DNA of 64,000 nt, taken from NCBI GenBank assembly GCA_017428625.1, contig JAFRQM010000005.1:1-64000 (forward strand), written 5' to 3'. The position numbers and the translations under genes were made by a program. The notes beneath the pieces are model-generated. The model worked only from the letters and a program-made list of their open reading frames with translations, was not told where the DNA came from and did no database searches. Below are positions 1 to 9,239 of the stretch, one piece after another. Position 1 is the stretch's first letter. Each line of letters starts with the position of its first letter. The DNA is from Clostridia bacterium. Lineage in GTDB: Bacteria; Bacillota; Clostridia; Oscillospirales; Acutalibacteraceae.

Positions 1-2
1 GG

Positions 3-25
3 CAAACGCTCCACCGGAGCGTTTG
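3..25. repeat. Short perfect inverted repeat at window edge
   Basis: A 10-bp perfect inverted repeat (arms 3-12 and 16-25) with a 3-nt loop. No T-run follows on either strand, so a terminator call is not supported. The element it belongs to is cut by the window edge. Confidence 0.5.
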
Positions 26-72
26 GCTTCGGCTTTGCCTCGCTCCCCTCGCTGTTCGAATCCCTCATTGTT

Positions 73-110
73 AAAAAAATCAGCCCGCCCTGACGGGCGA
101 ACTGATTTTC
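73..110 (-). terminator. Rho-independent terminator of the tRNA-Ser genes
   Basis: Read on the minus strand, a long stem (AAATCAG-TTCGCCC pairing with GGGCGGG-CTGATTT) with a GTCA loop runs into a T-run. It lies directly downstream of the leftward tRNA-Ser genes and probably ends their transcript. Confidence 0.75.
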
Positions 111-201
111 TGGCGGAGAAGGGGAGACTCGAACTCCCGCGCCGGTTACCCGACCTACGCCCTTAGCAGGGGCGCCTCGTCACCAACTTGAGTACTTCTC
201 C
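111..201 (-). tRNA. tRNA-Ser (anticodon GCT)
   Basis: The minus strand folds as a class II tRNA with acceptor GGAGAAG/CTTCTCC, a long variable arm, a T-loop GTTCGAGTC and an encoded CCA end. The anticodon loop CTGCTAA gives anticodon GCT, reading AGC/AGU serine codons. A second tRNA-Ser lies 60 bp upstream in the same orientation. Confidence 0.93.
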
Positions 202-261
202 ATTGGCAGCGTCTTCTCGCTTATTGAGTTGTATATTTAAAGCGGATGCTTCAAATCTTAA

Positions 262-351
262 TGGCGGAGAGAGTGGGATTCGAACCCACGGTACCCGGGG
301 GGTACGACGGTTTTCAAGACCGTTCCGTTATGACCACTTCGGTATCTCTCC
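262..351 (-). tRNA. tRNA-Ser (anticodon TGA)
   Basis: The minus strand gives a class II tRNA with acceptor GGAGAGA/TCTCTCC, long variable arm, T-loop GTTCGAATC and encoded CCA. The anticodon loop contains TTGAA, anticodon TGA, reading UCN codons. It is probably co-transcribed with tRNA-Ser(GCT) towards the terminator at 73-110. Confidence 0.93.
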
Positions 352-564
352 GTAAAGTGCAAAATGTATGTTACCATAACCGCACGGTTTTGTCAACAAT
401 TTTCAAAGTAATAAATCTTTATTTTTATATGCGGAGGCGATTTACCGATTTGCTCGTTGTATTTGACCGTCAACTGTGATATATTAAAATAGTTATAATT
501 TTATTAAGCCGCAGTTGCGTTTCCGGCGAGGAGCGCGGACGGGCGGCTGTGCGAGGTGCATCGG

Positions 565-2103
565 ATGTTTGCAAGAATAAACAGCCTCGGTCTTGCGGGA
601 ATGGAGAGTTTTACCGTGAGGGTGGAGGTTGACATTTCGGGCGGTCTGCCGCGTATGGATATTGTCGGCCTGCCCGACACAGCCGTTAACGAGGCGAAAA
701 ACCGTGTGCGCTCGGCGGTGAAGAACACGGGCTTTGAGTTCCCCGCGTCAAGGGTGACGGTCAACCTTGCCCCTGCCGACACGCGCAAGGAGGGCACGGT
801 TTATGACCTGCCGATTTTAATGGGAATAATCAAGGCGAACTCAAACGCGCTGACGGCGGACATTGACCGTTTCGCCTTTATAGGCGAACTTTCGCTCGAC
901 GGCCTTGTGCGCCATGTAAACGGCGCTCTGCCTATGGTAATACGCGCGAAAAAAGCGGGATATGAAGGAGTTTTTGTGCCTGCCGCTAACGCGAGGGAAT
1001 GCTCGGTTGTTGAGGGGATAAACGTTTACCCCGTTGTTTCGGTTATTCAGCTTTTAAAGCACCTCAACGGCGAAGAGATTATTGAGCCCGCGGTGTTTCC
1101 GGGATTTGACAAAGGCGGAGCGTTATCCGCCCCTCTGCCCGATTTCAAAGATGTGAAAGGCCAGGCGGAGGCGAGAAGAGCGCTTGAGATTGCCGCCGCG
1201 GGAGGGCACAATGTGCTTATGGTGGGTCCGCCCGGCTCGGGCAAGAGCATGCTCGCGAAAAGACTGCCGTCGATTCTGCCCGGGATGACTTTTGAGGAAA
1301 GCCTTGAAACAACCGAAATTTATTCCGTCGCGGGCGCTCTTCCGCCTGAAACGGCGCTGATAACAGACAGACCATTCCGCTCGCCTCATCACTCCGTTTC
1401 GCCCGCCGGGCTTTCGGGAGGCGGCGCGATACCCCGCCCCGGCGAGGTTTCGTTGGCTCACAACGGCGTGCTTTTTCTTGACGAGCTGCCCGAATTCTCA
1501 CGGCAGGCGACCGAAATACTCCGCCAGCCGATTGAAGACGGAAAAATCACGATTTCACGCGCAAACGCTTCATACACCTACCCCTGCTCCGAAATGGTTG
1601 TGTGCGCCATGAACCCCTGCCCCTGCGGTTATTACGGCCACCCCACAAGGGAATGCACCTGTTCGCCGATGAGCGTCAACCGTTATCTGTCAAAGGTATC
1701 GGGCCCCCTGCTTGACCGTCTGGATATTCATATTGAAGTGCCTCCCGTTGATTTTGAGAGGCTGTCGGACAACTCGGTTTCGGAGTGTTCGGCGGATATA
1801 CGCGCGAGAGTCAACGCGGCGAGGAAGATTCAACAGGAGCGGCTCAAAGGCTCGCCCGCCTATTGCAACGCGAAAATGACGCCCGCGCAGACAAGGGAGT
1901 TCTGCACGCCCACGCCCGAAGCGCTCAGCCTGCTTGAAAAGGCGTTCAACAAACTCGGGCTTTCGGCGAGGGCTTATGACAAAGTTCTGCGCATAGCGAG
2001 AACAATAGCCGACCTGGAGGGCGCGCCCTCGGTTGACAGCCGCCACGTTTCGCAGGCGGTGCAATACCGCAGGCTGGACCGCAAACTCCTGCAGAACGGG
2101 TGA
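565..2103 (+). CDS. comM: YifB/ComM family Mg-chelatase-like AAA+ ATPase
   Basis: The product (about 512 residues) matches the YifB/ComM family: an N-terminal Lon-like domain with the family opening FARINSLGLAGMESF, then a Mg-chelatase-type AAA+ core with Walker A GPPGSGKSM and Walker B VLFLDELPEF, a cysteine cluster CPCGYYGHP, and a C-terminal helical domain. ComM homologues are hexameric helicases that help branch migration in natural transformation; in Firmicutes the role is inferred. The open frame extends to a GTG at 556, but ATG 565 has GAGGTG at good spacing and matches the family N-terminus. truB follows 4 bp downstream, so the two are probably co-transcribed. Confidence 0.93.
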   Translation: MFARINSLGLAGMESFTVRVEVDISGGLPRMDIVGLPDTAVNEAKNRVRSAVKNTGFEFPASRVTVNLAPADTRKEGTVYDLPILMGIIKANSNALTADIDRFAFIGELSLDGLVRHVNGALPMVIRAKKAGYEGVFVPAANARECSVVEGINVYPVVSVIQLLKHLNGEEIIEPAVFPGFDKGGALSAPLPDFKDVKGQAEARRALEIAAAGGHNVLMVGPPGSGKSMLAKRLPSILPGMTFEESLETTEIYSVAGALPPETALITDRPFRSPHHSVSPAGLSGGGAIPRPGEVSLAHNGVLFLDELPEFSRQATEILRQPIEDGKITISRANASYTYPCSEMVVCAMNPCPCGYYGHPTRECTCSPMSVNRYLSKVSGPLLDRLDIHIEVPPVDFERLSDNSVSECSADIRARVNAARKIQQERLKGSPAYCNAKMTPAQTREFCTPTPEALSLLEKAFNKLGLSARAYDKVLRIARTIADLEGAPSVDSRHVSQAVQYRRLDRKLLQNG

Positions 2104-2107
2104 AAAT

Positions 2108-2998
2108 ATGACGGGAATACTGCTTGTTGACAAGCCGGAGGGGCTGACATCCTTCGGCACGCTGATAAAAATAAAAAAAATAATAAAACAGAAAAAATGC
2201 GGGCATTGCGGAACGCTTGACCCGATGGCGACGGGAGTTCTCACCGTGCTCCTCGGCGGAGCGACAAAATTCGCGGAGATTCTGCCAGACAGCACAAAAG
2301 CCTACCGCGCGACTGTAAAAACCGGCATTGTCACCGACACGCTCGACATCACGGGCAGGGAGCTTGAAACAAATGAGGCTGCCGTAACAAAGGATGATTT
2401 TGAAGCGGCGGCGAAACGGTTTCTCGGCAGAATAAAACAGGTGCCGCCGATGTATTCCGCCGTATCGGTTGACGGTAAACGCCTTTATGAACTTGCGAGA
2501 AAAGGCGAGACGGTTGAAAGGCGGGAGCGCGACGCGGAGATTTTCAGCCTGGATGTTGTTGATTATGACAGCGAAAAAGGCGAATTCACGCTTGATGTTG
2601 CCTGCTCATCCGGCACATACATACGCACGCTTGCCGACGACATAGGCAGAGCCCTCGGCTGCGGCGCGGCGCTGACCGCTCTGAGGCGCACGGTTGCCAA
2701 CGGATATTCCGTTGAAAACGCTCTGACGCTTGAAGAACTTGAAAAAGCCGCCGGAAACGGTGAACTCGAAAAGCATATTCTTACGGTTGACGGCGCTCTT
2801 GAAACATACCCCGCGGTTTATGTTACCGGGGCGCAGGCGGCGCGTTTCGGTAACGGAGGCGAACTTATGACAGACCGCCTGAGAGGAGTCTCAAAACCCG
2901 GATATTACAGGGTTTACGCGCCGGGCGGCGCGTTTCTCGGCGCGGGCGAAAACCGTGACGGCAGCCTGTATGTGAAAAAACTTTTCAAAGAGGAATAA
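2108..2998 (+). CDS. truB: tRNA pseudouridine(55) synthase
   Basis: TruB converts U55 in the T-loop of tRNAs to pseudouridine in the cytoplasm. The 296-residue protein starts MTGILLVDKPEGLTSF, the family's KP-G motif, and has the catalytic motif GTLDPMATGVL with the nucleophilic Asp at about residue 38. Further motifs are YSAVSVDGKRLYELAR and the SSGTYIRTLADDIG block. The same frame is open upstream to 2033, but that part overlaps comM, so ATG 2108 is the supported start. Length is normal for a bacterial TruB. It sits 4 bp behind comM, probably in one operon. Confidence 0.95.
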   Translation: MTGILLVDKPEGLTSFGTLIKIKKIIKQKKCGHCGTLDPMATGVLTVLLGGATKFAEILPDSTKAYRATVKTGIVTDTLDITGRELETNEAAVTKDDFEAAAKRFLGRIKQVPPMYSAVSVDGKRLYELARKGETVERRERDAEIFSLDVVDYDSEKGEFTLDVACSSGTYIRTLADDIGRALGCGAALTALRRTVANGYSVENALTLEELEKAAGNGELEKHILTVDGALETYPAVYVTGAQAARFGNGGELMTDRLRGVSKPGYYRVYAPGGAFLGAGENRDGSLYVKKLFKEE

Positions 2999-3047
2999 AG
3001 ACAGCCCCGGCGCCGCGCAAATTACGGACGGGTAAGTCACATTTTTG

Positions 3048-3076
3048 TTGCATTTAACCGCGCGGCAATATATAAT
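3048..3076 (+). promoter_or_regulatory. Predicted sigma-A promoter for the Ig-like lipoprotein gene
   Basis: TTGCAT (3048-3053), a 17-bp spacer and a perfect TATAAT (3071-3076), about 60 bp upstream of the lipoprotein start. Confidence 0.6.
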
Positions 3077-3138
3077 ATAAGAATAATGAAGTTAAAAAAG
3101 AAGTTATAAAAGAAATCGTTTTGCAAGAGGATGAAACA

Positions 3139-5046
3139 ATGAAAAGAATACTTTGCGCTCTGCTTATATTTTCAATGCTGATTATTCCCGCCGCCTGCCA
3201 GAGAACGGAAGCGCCGGACGGTGAAAAAACCGTTACCGGGGCAAACACGGCGGCGCCCGGGCAGATTCCCGTATGGGATGATGAAGAGGGCGAAACTTCC
3301 GCGCGGAACGAAGACGGCGCTCAGGGCGAAGGTGAAGACGGAGAGCCGGCGCGGAACGAAGACGGCGCCCCGGTTACCGCGATTACAGCCGCTGTGCCCG
3401 ACAAAGAGGTTAAATCCATCTCAATAAAAACCGGGCCGAAAAACACGGTTTATTACGCGGGCAGCCCCATTGACACAACGGGGCTTACCGTCAATGTTAA
3501 ATTCAAAGACGGCACCGAAAAAACAATCGCAGGCGGTTACGGCTACAGCCCGGCGACAGCAAACGAGGGCGTAAAGAAGATTACCGTTTCATACGGCGGC
3601 AAAACCGACACATTCTCAATAAAAGTCAAAGATGACGCGCTTAAAGGCATTTCGGTAAAATCAAAGCCCAACCGTCAGAATTACGCGGCAAATGAGAAAA
3701 TCGACACAGCGGGGCTTGTCATCAACGCTCAGTATGAGAGCGGAACGGTGCGCGCCGTTTCAGACGGCTTTACTGTTTCGCCCGCGTCGTTTTCATCGGC
3801 GGGACAGCACAGTGTGACCGTTTCATACGGCGGAAAGACGGCGACATTCACCGTTACGGTAAGGTCGGGGAAATCCGCCCTTGTTTCAACCATACGCGTT
3901 ACGCAGAAGCCGAAAAGAACGGTTTATTATCTCGGCGAAAAACTTGACACTTCGGGTATGATTGTTACCGTGAACTACACCGACGGCACTTCTGAGGAAT
4001 TGAAGGAAGGCTTCAAATGCGCCCCTGTCAACCTTTCCGAAAAAGGCGTGCAGAAAATTATTGTAACCTACGGCAGCAAATCGACTGCCTTCAACGTTAC
4101 GGTCAAGGAAGACACCGTAAAGGGCATTACGATTAAAAAAGGACCGAACAAGATAAACTACTATCAGGGCGATGTTCTTGACACTGAGGGGCTTGAACTC
4201 ACCGTTGATTTTGAAAACGCGGCTTCAAAAACAATAACAAGCGGTTTTGCCTGCACGCCCACGCATCTCAACGAGCCGGGCTTACAGGAGATAACCGTCA
4301 CCTACGCGGGCAAAAAGAGAACCTTTACCGTCAGGGTTAAAGAAGACACCCTTGAGAGCATAGAAATTATGACAGGCCCCTCAAAACGCACATATTATGT
4401 GGGCGACACGCTCGACACAAAGGGGCTTACTGTCCGCGCGGTATATCTGAGCGGCAGGGTCGTTGCGCTGACCGGTAATGATGTTACCTGCTCGCCCTCG
4501 GTATTCAGGGGAGAGGGAGCGAGCGTTCCCGTTGCGGTAAGTTACGGCGGAAAAACCGTGCATTTCGGCGTAAAGGTTATTGCCAACCCCGTTAAAGAAA
4601 TCTTTGTGGATAAGAAGCCGACAAAAACTTATAAGATAGGCGACACCGTTTCAAAGGACGATATTACGGTTAAGGTGAAATACGAAAACGGCAACACCGA
4701 AACAATAACGGGATTTACCCTTCACAACGCACAGATTAAAAAAGCGGGACCGAATTACATAGAGGTAACCTACGGAGATTACGCAACGGGTTTCACGGTT
4801 AACGCCGAAGACACCGTTACCGATATTTATATTGAACTCAACCCGAAAAAACTTGACTACAAAAAAGGCGAAAAACTTGACACATCGGGTATGACGGTCA
4901 AGGCAAAATACGCAAGCGGCGACACAAAAACGGTTACGGACGAATGTTATGTTTCTCCCAGAGACCTCAACGGAATCGGTCAGCAGAAAATCACCGTGGT
5001 TTATCAGGGGCTTACGGCATATTTCTATGTGACTGTTACCGAATAG
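3139..5046 (+). CDS. Lipoprotein with seven bacterial Ig-like (group 3) repeats
   Basis: The start is ATG 3139, with AGAGG 8 nt upstream; the frame also opens at TTG 3121. Residues 1-20 form a lipoprotein signal (MKRILCALLIFSMLIIPAAC) with a Cys at the cleavage site. A charged low-complexity stretch with a repeated ARNEDGA motif follows. The rest is seven tandem units of about 75 residues, each with a GP/KP..YY.G..LDT.GL opening and a SYGGKT..F.V closing, as in Big_3 domains (PF07523). The protein is probably an extracellular lipid-anchored adhesin or carbohydrate-associated scaffold. No catalytic domain is visible. A GH92 gene follows 60 bp downstream, which fits a surface carbohydrate role, but that is inference. 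Confidence 0.85.
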   Translation: MKRILCALLIFSMLIIPAACQRTEAPDGEKTVTGANTAAPGQIPVWDDEEGETSARNEDGAQGEGEDGEPARNEDGAPVTAITAAVPDKEVKSISIKTGPKNTVYYAGSPIDTTGLTVNVKFKDGTEKTIAGGYGYSPATANEGVKKITVSYGGKTDTFSIKVKDDALKGISVKSKPNRQNYAANEKIDTAGLVINAQYESGTVRAVSDGFTVSPASFSSAGQHSVTVSYGGKTATFTVTVRSGKSALVSTIRVTQKPKRTVYYLGEKLDTSGMIVTVNYTDGTSEELKEGFKCAPVNLSEKGVQKIIVTYGSKSTAFNVTVKEDTVKGITIKKGPNKINYYQGDVLDTEGLELTVDFENAASKTITSGFACTPTHLNEPGLQEITVTYAGKKRTFTVRVKEDTLESIEIMTGPSKRTYYVGDTLDTKGLTVRAVYLSGRVVALTGNDVTCSPSVFRGEGASVPVAVSYGGKTVHFGVKVIANPVKEIFVDKKPTKTYKIGDTVSKDDITVKVKYENGNTETITGFTLHNAQIKKAGPNYIEVTYGDYATGFTVNAEDTVTDIYIELNPKKLDYKKGEKLDTSGMTVKAKYASGDTKTVTDECYVSPRDLNGIGQQKITVVYQGLTAYFYVTVTE

Positions 5047-5107
5047 TTAAATAAAAGGCAAATTCCGGTTTCTGAAAAATTATGTCTGATTTTTTATGGA
5101 GGTAATT

Positions 5108-7153
5108 ATGAAATACACGGATTATGTCAACACAAAGCAGGGCAGCAAATCCACACACCGTTTTTCAAACGGCAACACCCTGCCCCTTGTTCAGCTGCCG
5201 TTCGGCATGGCGGCGTTCTGCCCGCAGACAAGCGACGGCGACCTGAGATGGTATTACCACCCCGACGACCGCTCTTTTGAAGGCATCCGCCTTACACATC
5301 AGCCCTCACCGTGGATAGCCGACTACGGCGCGGTGTGTTTTCTGCCGCAGACGGCTCCCGTTCATCAGACGGGCGAGGATCGCTGGTCCGGCTTCCGCCC
5401 GGAAGACGCGGTGCTGACGCCTTACTATATGAAATACGACCTGCTGCGCCCGAGATGTGTGACGGAACTTACCCCCACCGTGAGGGGCGCGAAAATCCGT
5501 CTGACCTTCCGCAACGGCAGCGGCAATTATTTCTCCGTTTTGCCGGTTGCGGGCAGGTGCAGTTACGAATACAGCAAGGTTGAGCACATTCTTTATGTGA
5601 CAACCGACGACTGCTCGGGCGGCGAGCATGTGAATTTCAAGGAATACATCGCAATCAAATTCCCCGAAGACGCGGTTGATGTTGACGGGATTCTTACACA
5701 GCGCAGCGTTGAGGACGGAGTGAAGGCTTTAAACGGCGAAGGCAAAGAGGTGGCGATGCACATACCCCTCAACACGCAGGAGGTTGAAATCGCGCTCGCG
5801 ACATCATATATTTCGTTTGAATACGCTCTGCGGAGCCTTGAAAACGAAATCGGCGACAAGTCGTTTGACGAATTGAAGGAACTCGCCCGGCAGGAGTGGG
5901 AAAACCGCCTTTCGCTTGTTGAGATTGAAAGCGACGACGAGGATCAGTTAAAGACGTTCTACTCCTGTATGTATCGTGCCTTCCTTTACCCGCACAGGTG
6001 CTCCGAGCCCGATATAAGCGGCAGAGAAAAGCACTACTGCCCGCACGACGGCAGCGTGCGCGACGGCGTGCGTTTTACGGACAACGGATTCTGGGACACA
6101 TACCGCACGGTTTACCCGTTCTTTTCGATTGTCGCGAAGGATGACCTGCGCCTTATGCTCAAATCCTATATAAACGAATACAAAGAGAGCGGCTGGCTCC
6201 CCCGCTGGCTCTCCATAGGCGAGCACGGCTGTATGCCGTCAACGCTCATTGACGCCGTTATATGCGACGCGGCTGTCAAAGGGCTTGTTGAAAGAGACGA
6301 CCTCGAAACCGCTTTTGAGGGTATGCTCAAACACTCTGCCGACGACGCTCCTCAGGAATATTTCGGCAGAAACGGCGCATCCACCTACTGCGCTTTCGGT
6401 TATGTTCCGCTTGAGGTTCACAAGGAGAGCGTAAACCTGACGCTTGACGCCGCATACGGCGACTGGTGCATAGCGGAGATAGCGAAGATTTTAGGCAGAG
6501 ACGATGTTGAGGAGACTTACCGCAGGAGAGCGCTCAACTATAAGAATCTTTTTGATTATGAAACCGGATTTATGAGAGCGAGAGGCTTCAGCGGAATGTT
6601 CAAACCCGATTTTGTGCCCGAAGGCTGGGGCGGCGATTACACCGAAGGAAGCGCCTGGCAGAACTCATTTGCCGTGCCCCATGACATTGAGGGGCTTGCG
6701 GAACTCTACGGCGGAAAAGATAAGCTTATTGAAAAAATCGACGCGCTTTTCGCCTGCCCGCCCGACTATGTTGTGAAGGGCTACGAGTGCGAAATTCATG
6801 AAATAACGGAGATGGCAGCCGTCGATTTCGGGCAGTGCGCCATTTCAAACCAGCCGAGTTTTCACATCCCCTACATTTACAGCGCGCTGGGCGAGGTTGA
6901 CAAAACGGCGTATTGGGTTGAGCGGCTTTGCAAAGAGGCGTTTTCGTGGAAGGATGACGGTTTCCCCGGCGACGAGGACAACGGCTCAATGGCGCTGTGG
7001 TATGTTTTCGGCGTGCTCGGCTTTTACCCGTTCTGCCCCGGCAAACCCGAGTTTGTCAAAGGCAAAAAGCAGGTTAAAAAATCGGTTATATGCGGAAAGG
7101 AATTCGACGCCGACAGGTTTGACGCCGTTATTCCGTTCAGCGAATTTGAATAA
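5108..7153 (+). CDS. GH92 family alpha-mannosidase-like glycosidase
   Basis: A 681-residue protein with GH92 features: the N-terminal THRFSNGNTLPLVQLPFGM block of the beta-sandwich, and in the C-terminal barrel the GFPGDEDNGSMALWYVFG motif (about residues 618-636), where family members carry the acidic catalytic residues and a calcium site. GH92 enzymes are exo-acting, calcium-dependent alpha-mannosidases; the exact linkage cannot be read from sequence. No signal peptide is visible, so it is probably cytoplasmic. ATG 5108 is chosen because GGAGG lies 5 nt before it; ATG 5096 has no ribosome site. A strong terminator follows at 7167. Confidence 0.88.
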   Translation: MKYTDYVNTKQGSKSTHRFSNGNTLPLVQLPFGMAAFCPQTSDGDLRWYYHPDDRSFEGIRLTHQPSPWIADYGAVCFLPQTAPVHQTGEDRWSGFRPEDAVLTPYYMKYDLLRPRCVTELTPTVRGAKIRLTFRNGSGNYFSVLPVAGRCSYEYSKVEHILYVTTDDCSGGEHVNFKEYIAIKFPEDAVDVDGILTQRSVEDGVKALNGEGKEVAMHIPLNTQEVEIALATSYISFEYALRSLENEIGDKSFDELKELARQEWENRLSLVEIESDDEDQLKTFYSCMYRAFLYPHRCSEPDISGREKHYCPHDGSVRDGVRFTDNGFWDTYRTVYPFFSIVAKDDLRLMLKSYINEYKESGWLPRWLSIGEHGCMPSTLIDAVICDAAVKGLVERDDLETAFEGMLKHSADDAPQEYFGRNGASTYCAFGYVPLEVHKESVNLTLDAAYGDWCIAEIAKILGRDDVEETYRRRALNYKNLFDYETGFMRARGFSGMFKPDFVPEGWGGDYTEGSAWQNSFAVPHDIEGLAELYGGKDKLIEKIDALFACPPDYVVKGYECEIHEITEMAAVDFGQCAISNQPSFHIPYIYSALGEVDKTAYWVERLCKEAFSWKDDGFPGDEDNGSMALWYVFGVLGFYPFCPGKPEFVKGKKQVKKSVICGKEFDADRFDAVIPFSEFE

Positions 7154-7166
7154 GATTTGTTAAATA

Positions 7167-7197
7167 AAAAAGGACTTGCGACGAGCAAGTCCTTTTT
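7167..7197. terminator. Bidirectional rho-independent terminator
   Basis: A perfect 13-bp stem (AAAAAGGACTTGC / GCAAGTCCTTTTT) with a 5-nt loop, flanked by T-runs in both directions, between the convergent GH92 and zinc-ribbon genes. Confidence 0.9.
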
Positions 7198-7219
7198 GTT
7201 TGTCTGATTTGTTTTTGCG

Positions 7220-7741
7220 TTATTTTCTCTTTTTTCTGCCGACAAGGCTGCCGGCGCCGGGGAGCATAAGGTTGAGAGCGGTTTTTTTAAGGGTGTCGGT
7301 GACTTCGGACTGGGTGCCTTTGCGCTCTTCTTTAATTGCCCGCTGGGCGTCCATCTGCATCATCATAATTTTCAGCGCCTGCTCGCTCTTTACAAGTTCG
7401 GCAATCTGCTGCGCGACGGAAGCGCCGCAGGTATCGCATACTTTTTCATCATTGACTTCAACCGTTGCGCCGCAATCGGGGCATTTTACGGTTCTTATCC
7501 CTTTTGCCGGGGTATGCGCGCCGCCGGCAGAGGAGCCGTCTGCGCTCTGCCCGCTTAACTGAAGTTTGGTTTCATTTAAAAACATCGCTTCTTTTGTGGA
7601 CATCATAAACGGGCTGCCGTTTTTATCATCTTTTATTTCGGGACGCTTGAAATTGCCCTGATGGTTGCGCAGGTAGATTACAAGCCCTGCGATAATAACG
7701 CCGGCGACGAATAAAAACACAAGAAGTTTTCCTACATCCAT
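7220..7741 (-). CDS. Membrane-anchored zinc-ribbon protein of unknown function
   Basis: 173 residues. One N-terminal membrane segment (about residues 5-24) is followed by a basic stretch. A zinc ribbon CPDCGATVEV..KVCDTCGAS (CxxC-x12-CxxC) lies near residue 95, followed by a helical, charged tail. The start has GGAGG 7 nt upstream. It is the last gene of a leftward operon with the ceramidase-like enzyme (21-bp gap) and the kinase homologue, which carries a similar zinc ribbon and TM segment. The function is unknown; the shared architecture suggests a membrane-associated partner, which is inference. Confidence 0.75.
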   Translation of the reverse strand: MDVGKLLVFLFVAGVIIAGLVIYLRNHQGNFKRPEIKDDKNGSPFMMSTKEAMFLNETKLQLSGQSADGSSAGGAHTPAKGIRTVKCPDCGATVEVNDEKVCDTCGASVAQQIAELVKSEQALKIMMMQMDAQRAIKEERKGTQSEVTDTLKKTALNLMLPGAGSLVGRKKRK

Positions 7742-7762
7742 AACAGCGCCTCCGTTCCTGTT

Positions 7763-9205
7763 TTAATTAAAATTACGCAAAACCTTTGAGAAGGTGTCGG
7801 CAATGGCTTTCTGGCTTTTGGGGCCCATTGAGTTGGTTTCGTGATAATGGTTTTTGTCGAACCTGTCGCGCCAGCCGTTGAGATAAGGCTGGGTGGGATG
7901 AAGAACAAAATCATTGGGAGGAACGACATAGCCCGTCATATCGTTGGTGACGCCGAAGGTTATCATAGTGTCGTCTCCGGCGGTGACGGCGAGAGGCTCC
8001 GGGTTGATTTCGGGACCTTTGCCCGTGGCTGAGGTTTCGGCGGAATTGTAGGCTCCGTAAACGGTTGAAACAAAATTTTCGCCGGGGAGGCAGAGAATTT
8101 TCTGACTGCCGAGAGTGAGATAGGTTATCTCAGACTGCATTTTTATACCGAGTTCGCTTTCGCCGGGGGAAGCCGGATAAGCTTTGAAACTCATAACGCC
8201 CCTTGTGGCGAGGAGGGTGAGAACATTGTTTTCAACCGGCATATAAAAAGGCTGGTTTATAAACCTGATTACGGGTTCAAGTTCTTTTTCATCCTCAACC
8301 TTCTGCGAGTATTCACAGAGCATTCTGCCCTGCATTTTAACGCAGTTGAGGTTGTCTTCTTTGTCGTTTTCGGCGGCGTCCATACCGCCTACGGCGCCCA
8401 CGCCGAAAAGCACATCGGCGCCGCACTCTTCTTTAATCTGCTCGCGCATAAAGTAGGGGTATTCGCCGCTTAACATACGGTTGCCGCCGCCTAAGGAATT
8501 GGGGTGGCCGCCGAAATTGAGAACCCATATTTCATTGCCGCCGTCATCGGGGGCAAAGCGGATTTTTGACAGATACTCGTGCCTGTCAACAAAATCGCGT
8601 TTGGCGAGAAGACCGCCGGGAACAAGCACTCTGCCCGAAAAAAGCCTGCCGGGCTTTCTGCCGCGGTATGCCTCAACGCTGACTTCAACAGCCTTGTTCA
8701 TCAGCATATCCATATAGTTTTTATCTTTGCCGTCGGAGGGGATGCTCACAAGATTGGGCTTGCCCCAGTAGCCGAGCGTGTCGATGCCGGAGTGGCTGTG
8801 AGTGCAGCTGAAATTGATGTGGCGGCAGCCTTTGATTGCGGGCGACGCCAGAATCATTGAGCGGATTTTATTGACCTCAATGCGGGTCATACCGACAATA
8901 TCCGCGCTGAGCCAGAGGATGCCCTCTTCGCCGCCGCAGTCAAGCCATAAGGCGTGGATATAAACGGGAGAAATAACGCCTTCCATAACATGACCGGAGC
9001 CGTGACCCGCGATATAGTAGGTTTTTTTGCCGATTTCTTCGGGCATAATCTCCGCTCTCGCAAAACCGGCGGACCAGCGGGAGCCGCTGATTTCGACCGG
9101 CGAGGCGTCGGGAATCGCGGGCGCGCCGGTTGTTTTTGCGACCTTTGCGCCGTAGCGTTTTGTTTTGCCGATAATAAATTTTGAAGCGAGGTCCATTATA
9201 TCCAT
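7763..9205 (-). CDS. Neutral/alkaline ceramidase N-terminal domain-like protein
   Basis: The 480-residue product resembles the N-terminal catalytic domain of neutral ceramidases (PF04734): SAGFARAEIMP near the N-terminus, an IAGHGSGHVMEGV segment, ILWLSADIVGM, and the histidine-rich SCTHSHSGIDT block (about residues 134-143) expected to bind zinc. No signal peptide is seen and the C-terminal beta-sandwich of full ceramidases is absent, so the substrate need not be ceramide. ATG 9205 follows GGGTG; upstream GTG 9214 is less likely. It is the middle gene of the kinase/ceramidase/zinc-ribbon operon. Confidence 0.75.
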   Translation of the reverse strand: MDIMDLASKFIIGKTKRYGAKVAKTTGAPAIPDASPVEISGSRWSAGFARAEIMPEEIGKKTYYIAGHGSGHVMEGVISPVYIHALWLDCGGEEGILWLSADIVGMTRIEVNKIRSMILASPAIKGCRHINFSCTHSHSGIDTLGYWGKPNLVSIPSDGKDKNYMDMLMNKAVEVSVEAYRGRKPGRLFSGRVLVPGGLLAKRDFVDRHEYLSKIRFAPDDGGNEIWVLNFGGHPNSLGGGNRMLSGEYPYFMREQIKEECGADVLFGVGAVGGMDAAENDKEDNLNCVKMQGRMLCEYSQKVEDEKELEPVIRFINQPFYMPVENNVLTLLATRGVMSFKAYPASPGESELGIKMQSEITYLTLGSQKILCLPGENFVSTVYGAYNSAETSATGKGPEINPEPLAVTAGDDTMITFGVTNDMTGYVVPPNDFVLHPTQPYLNGWRDRFDKNHYHETNSMGPKSQKAIADTFSKVLRNFN

Positions 9206-9239
9206 AACAATCACCCGTCGGTATAATTAATTCAACCGT

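Noticed and set aside
246..479. 77-codon plus-strand frame
   Set aside because: It runs through tRNA-Ser(TGA) on the opposite strand and contains the translated T-arm (VGFEPTVP), a common tRNA artefact.
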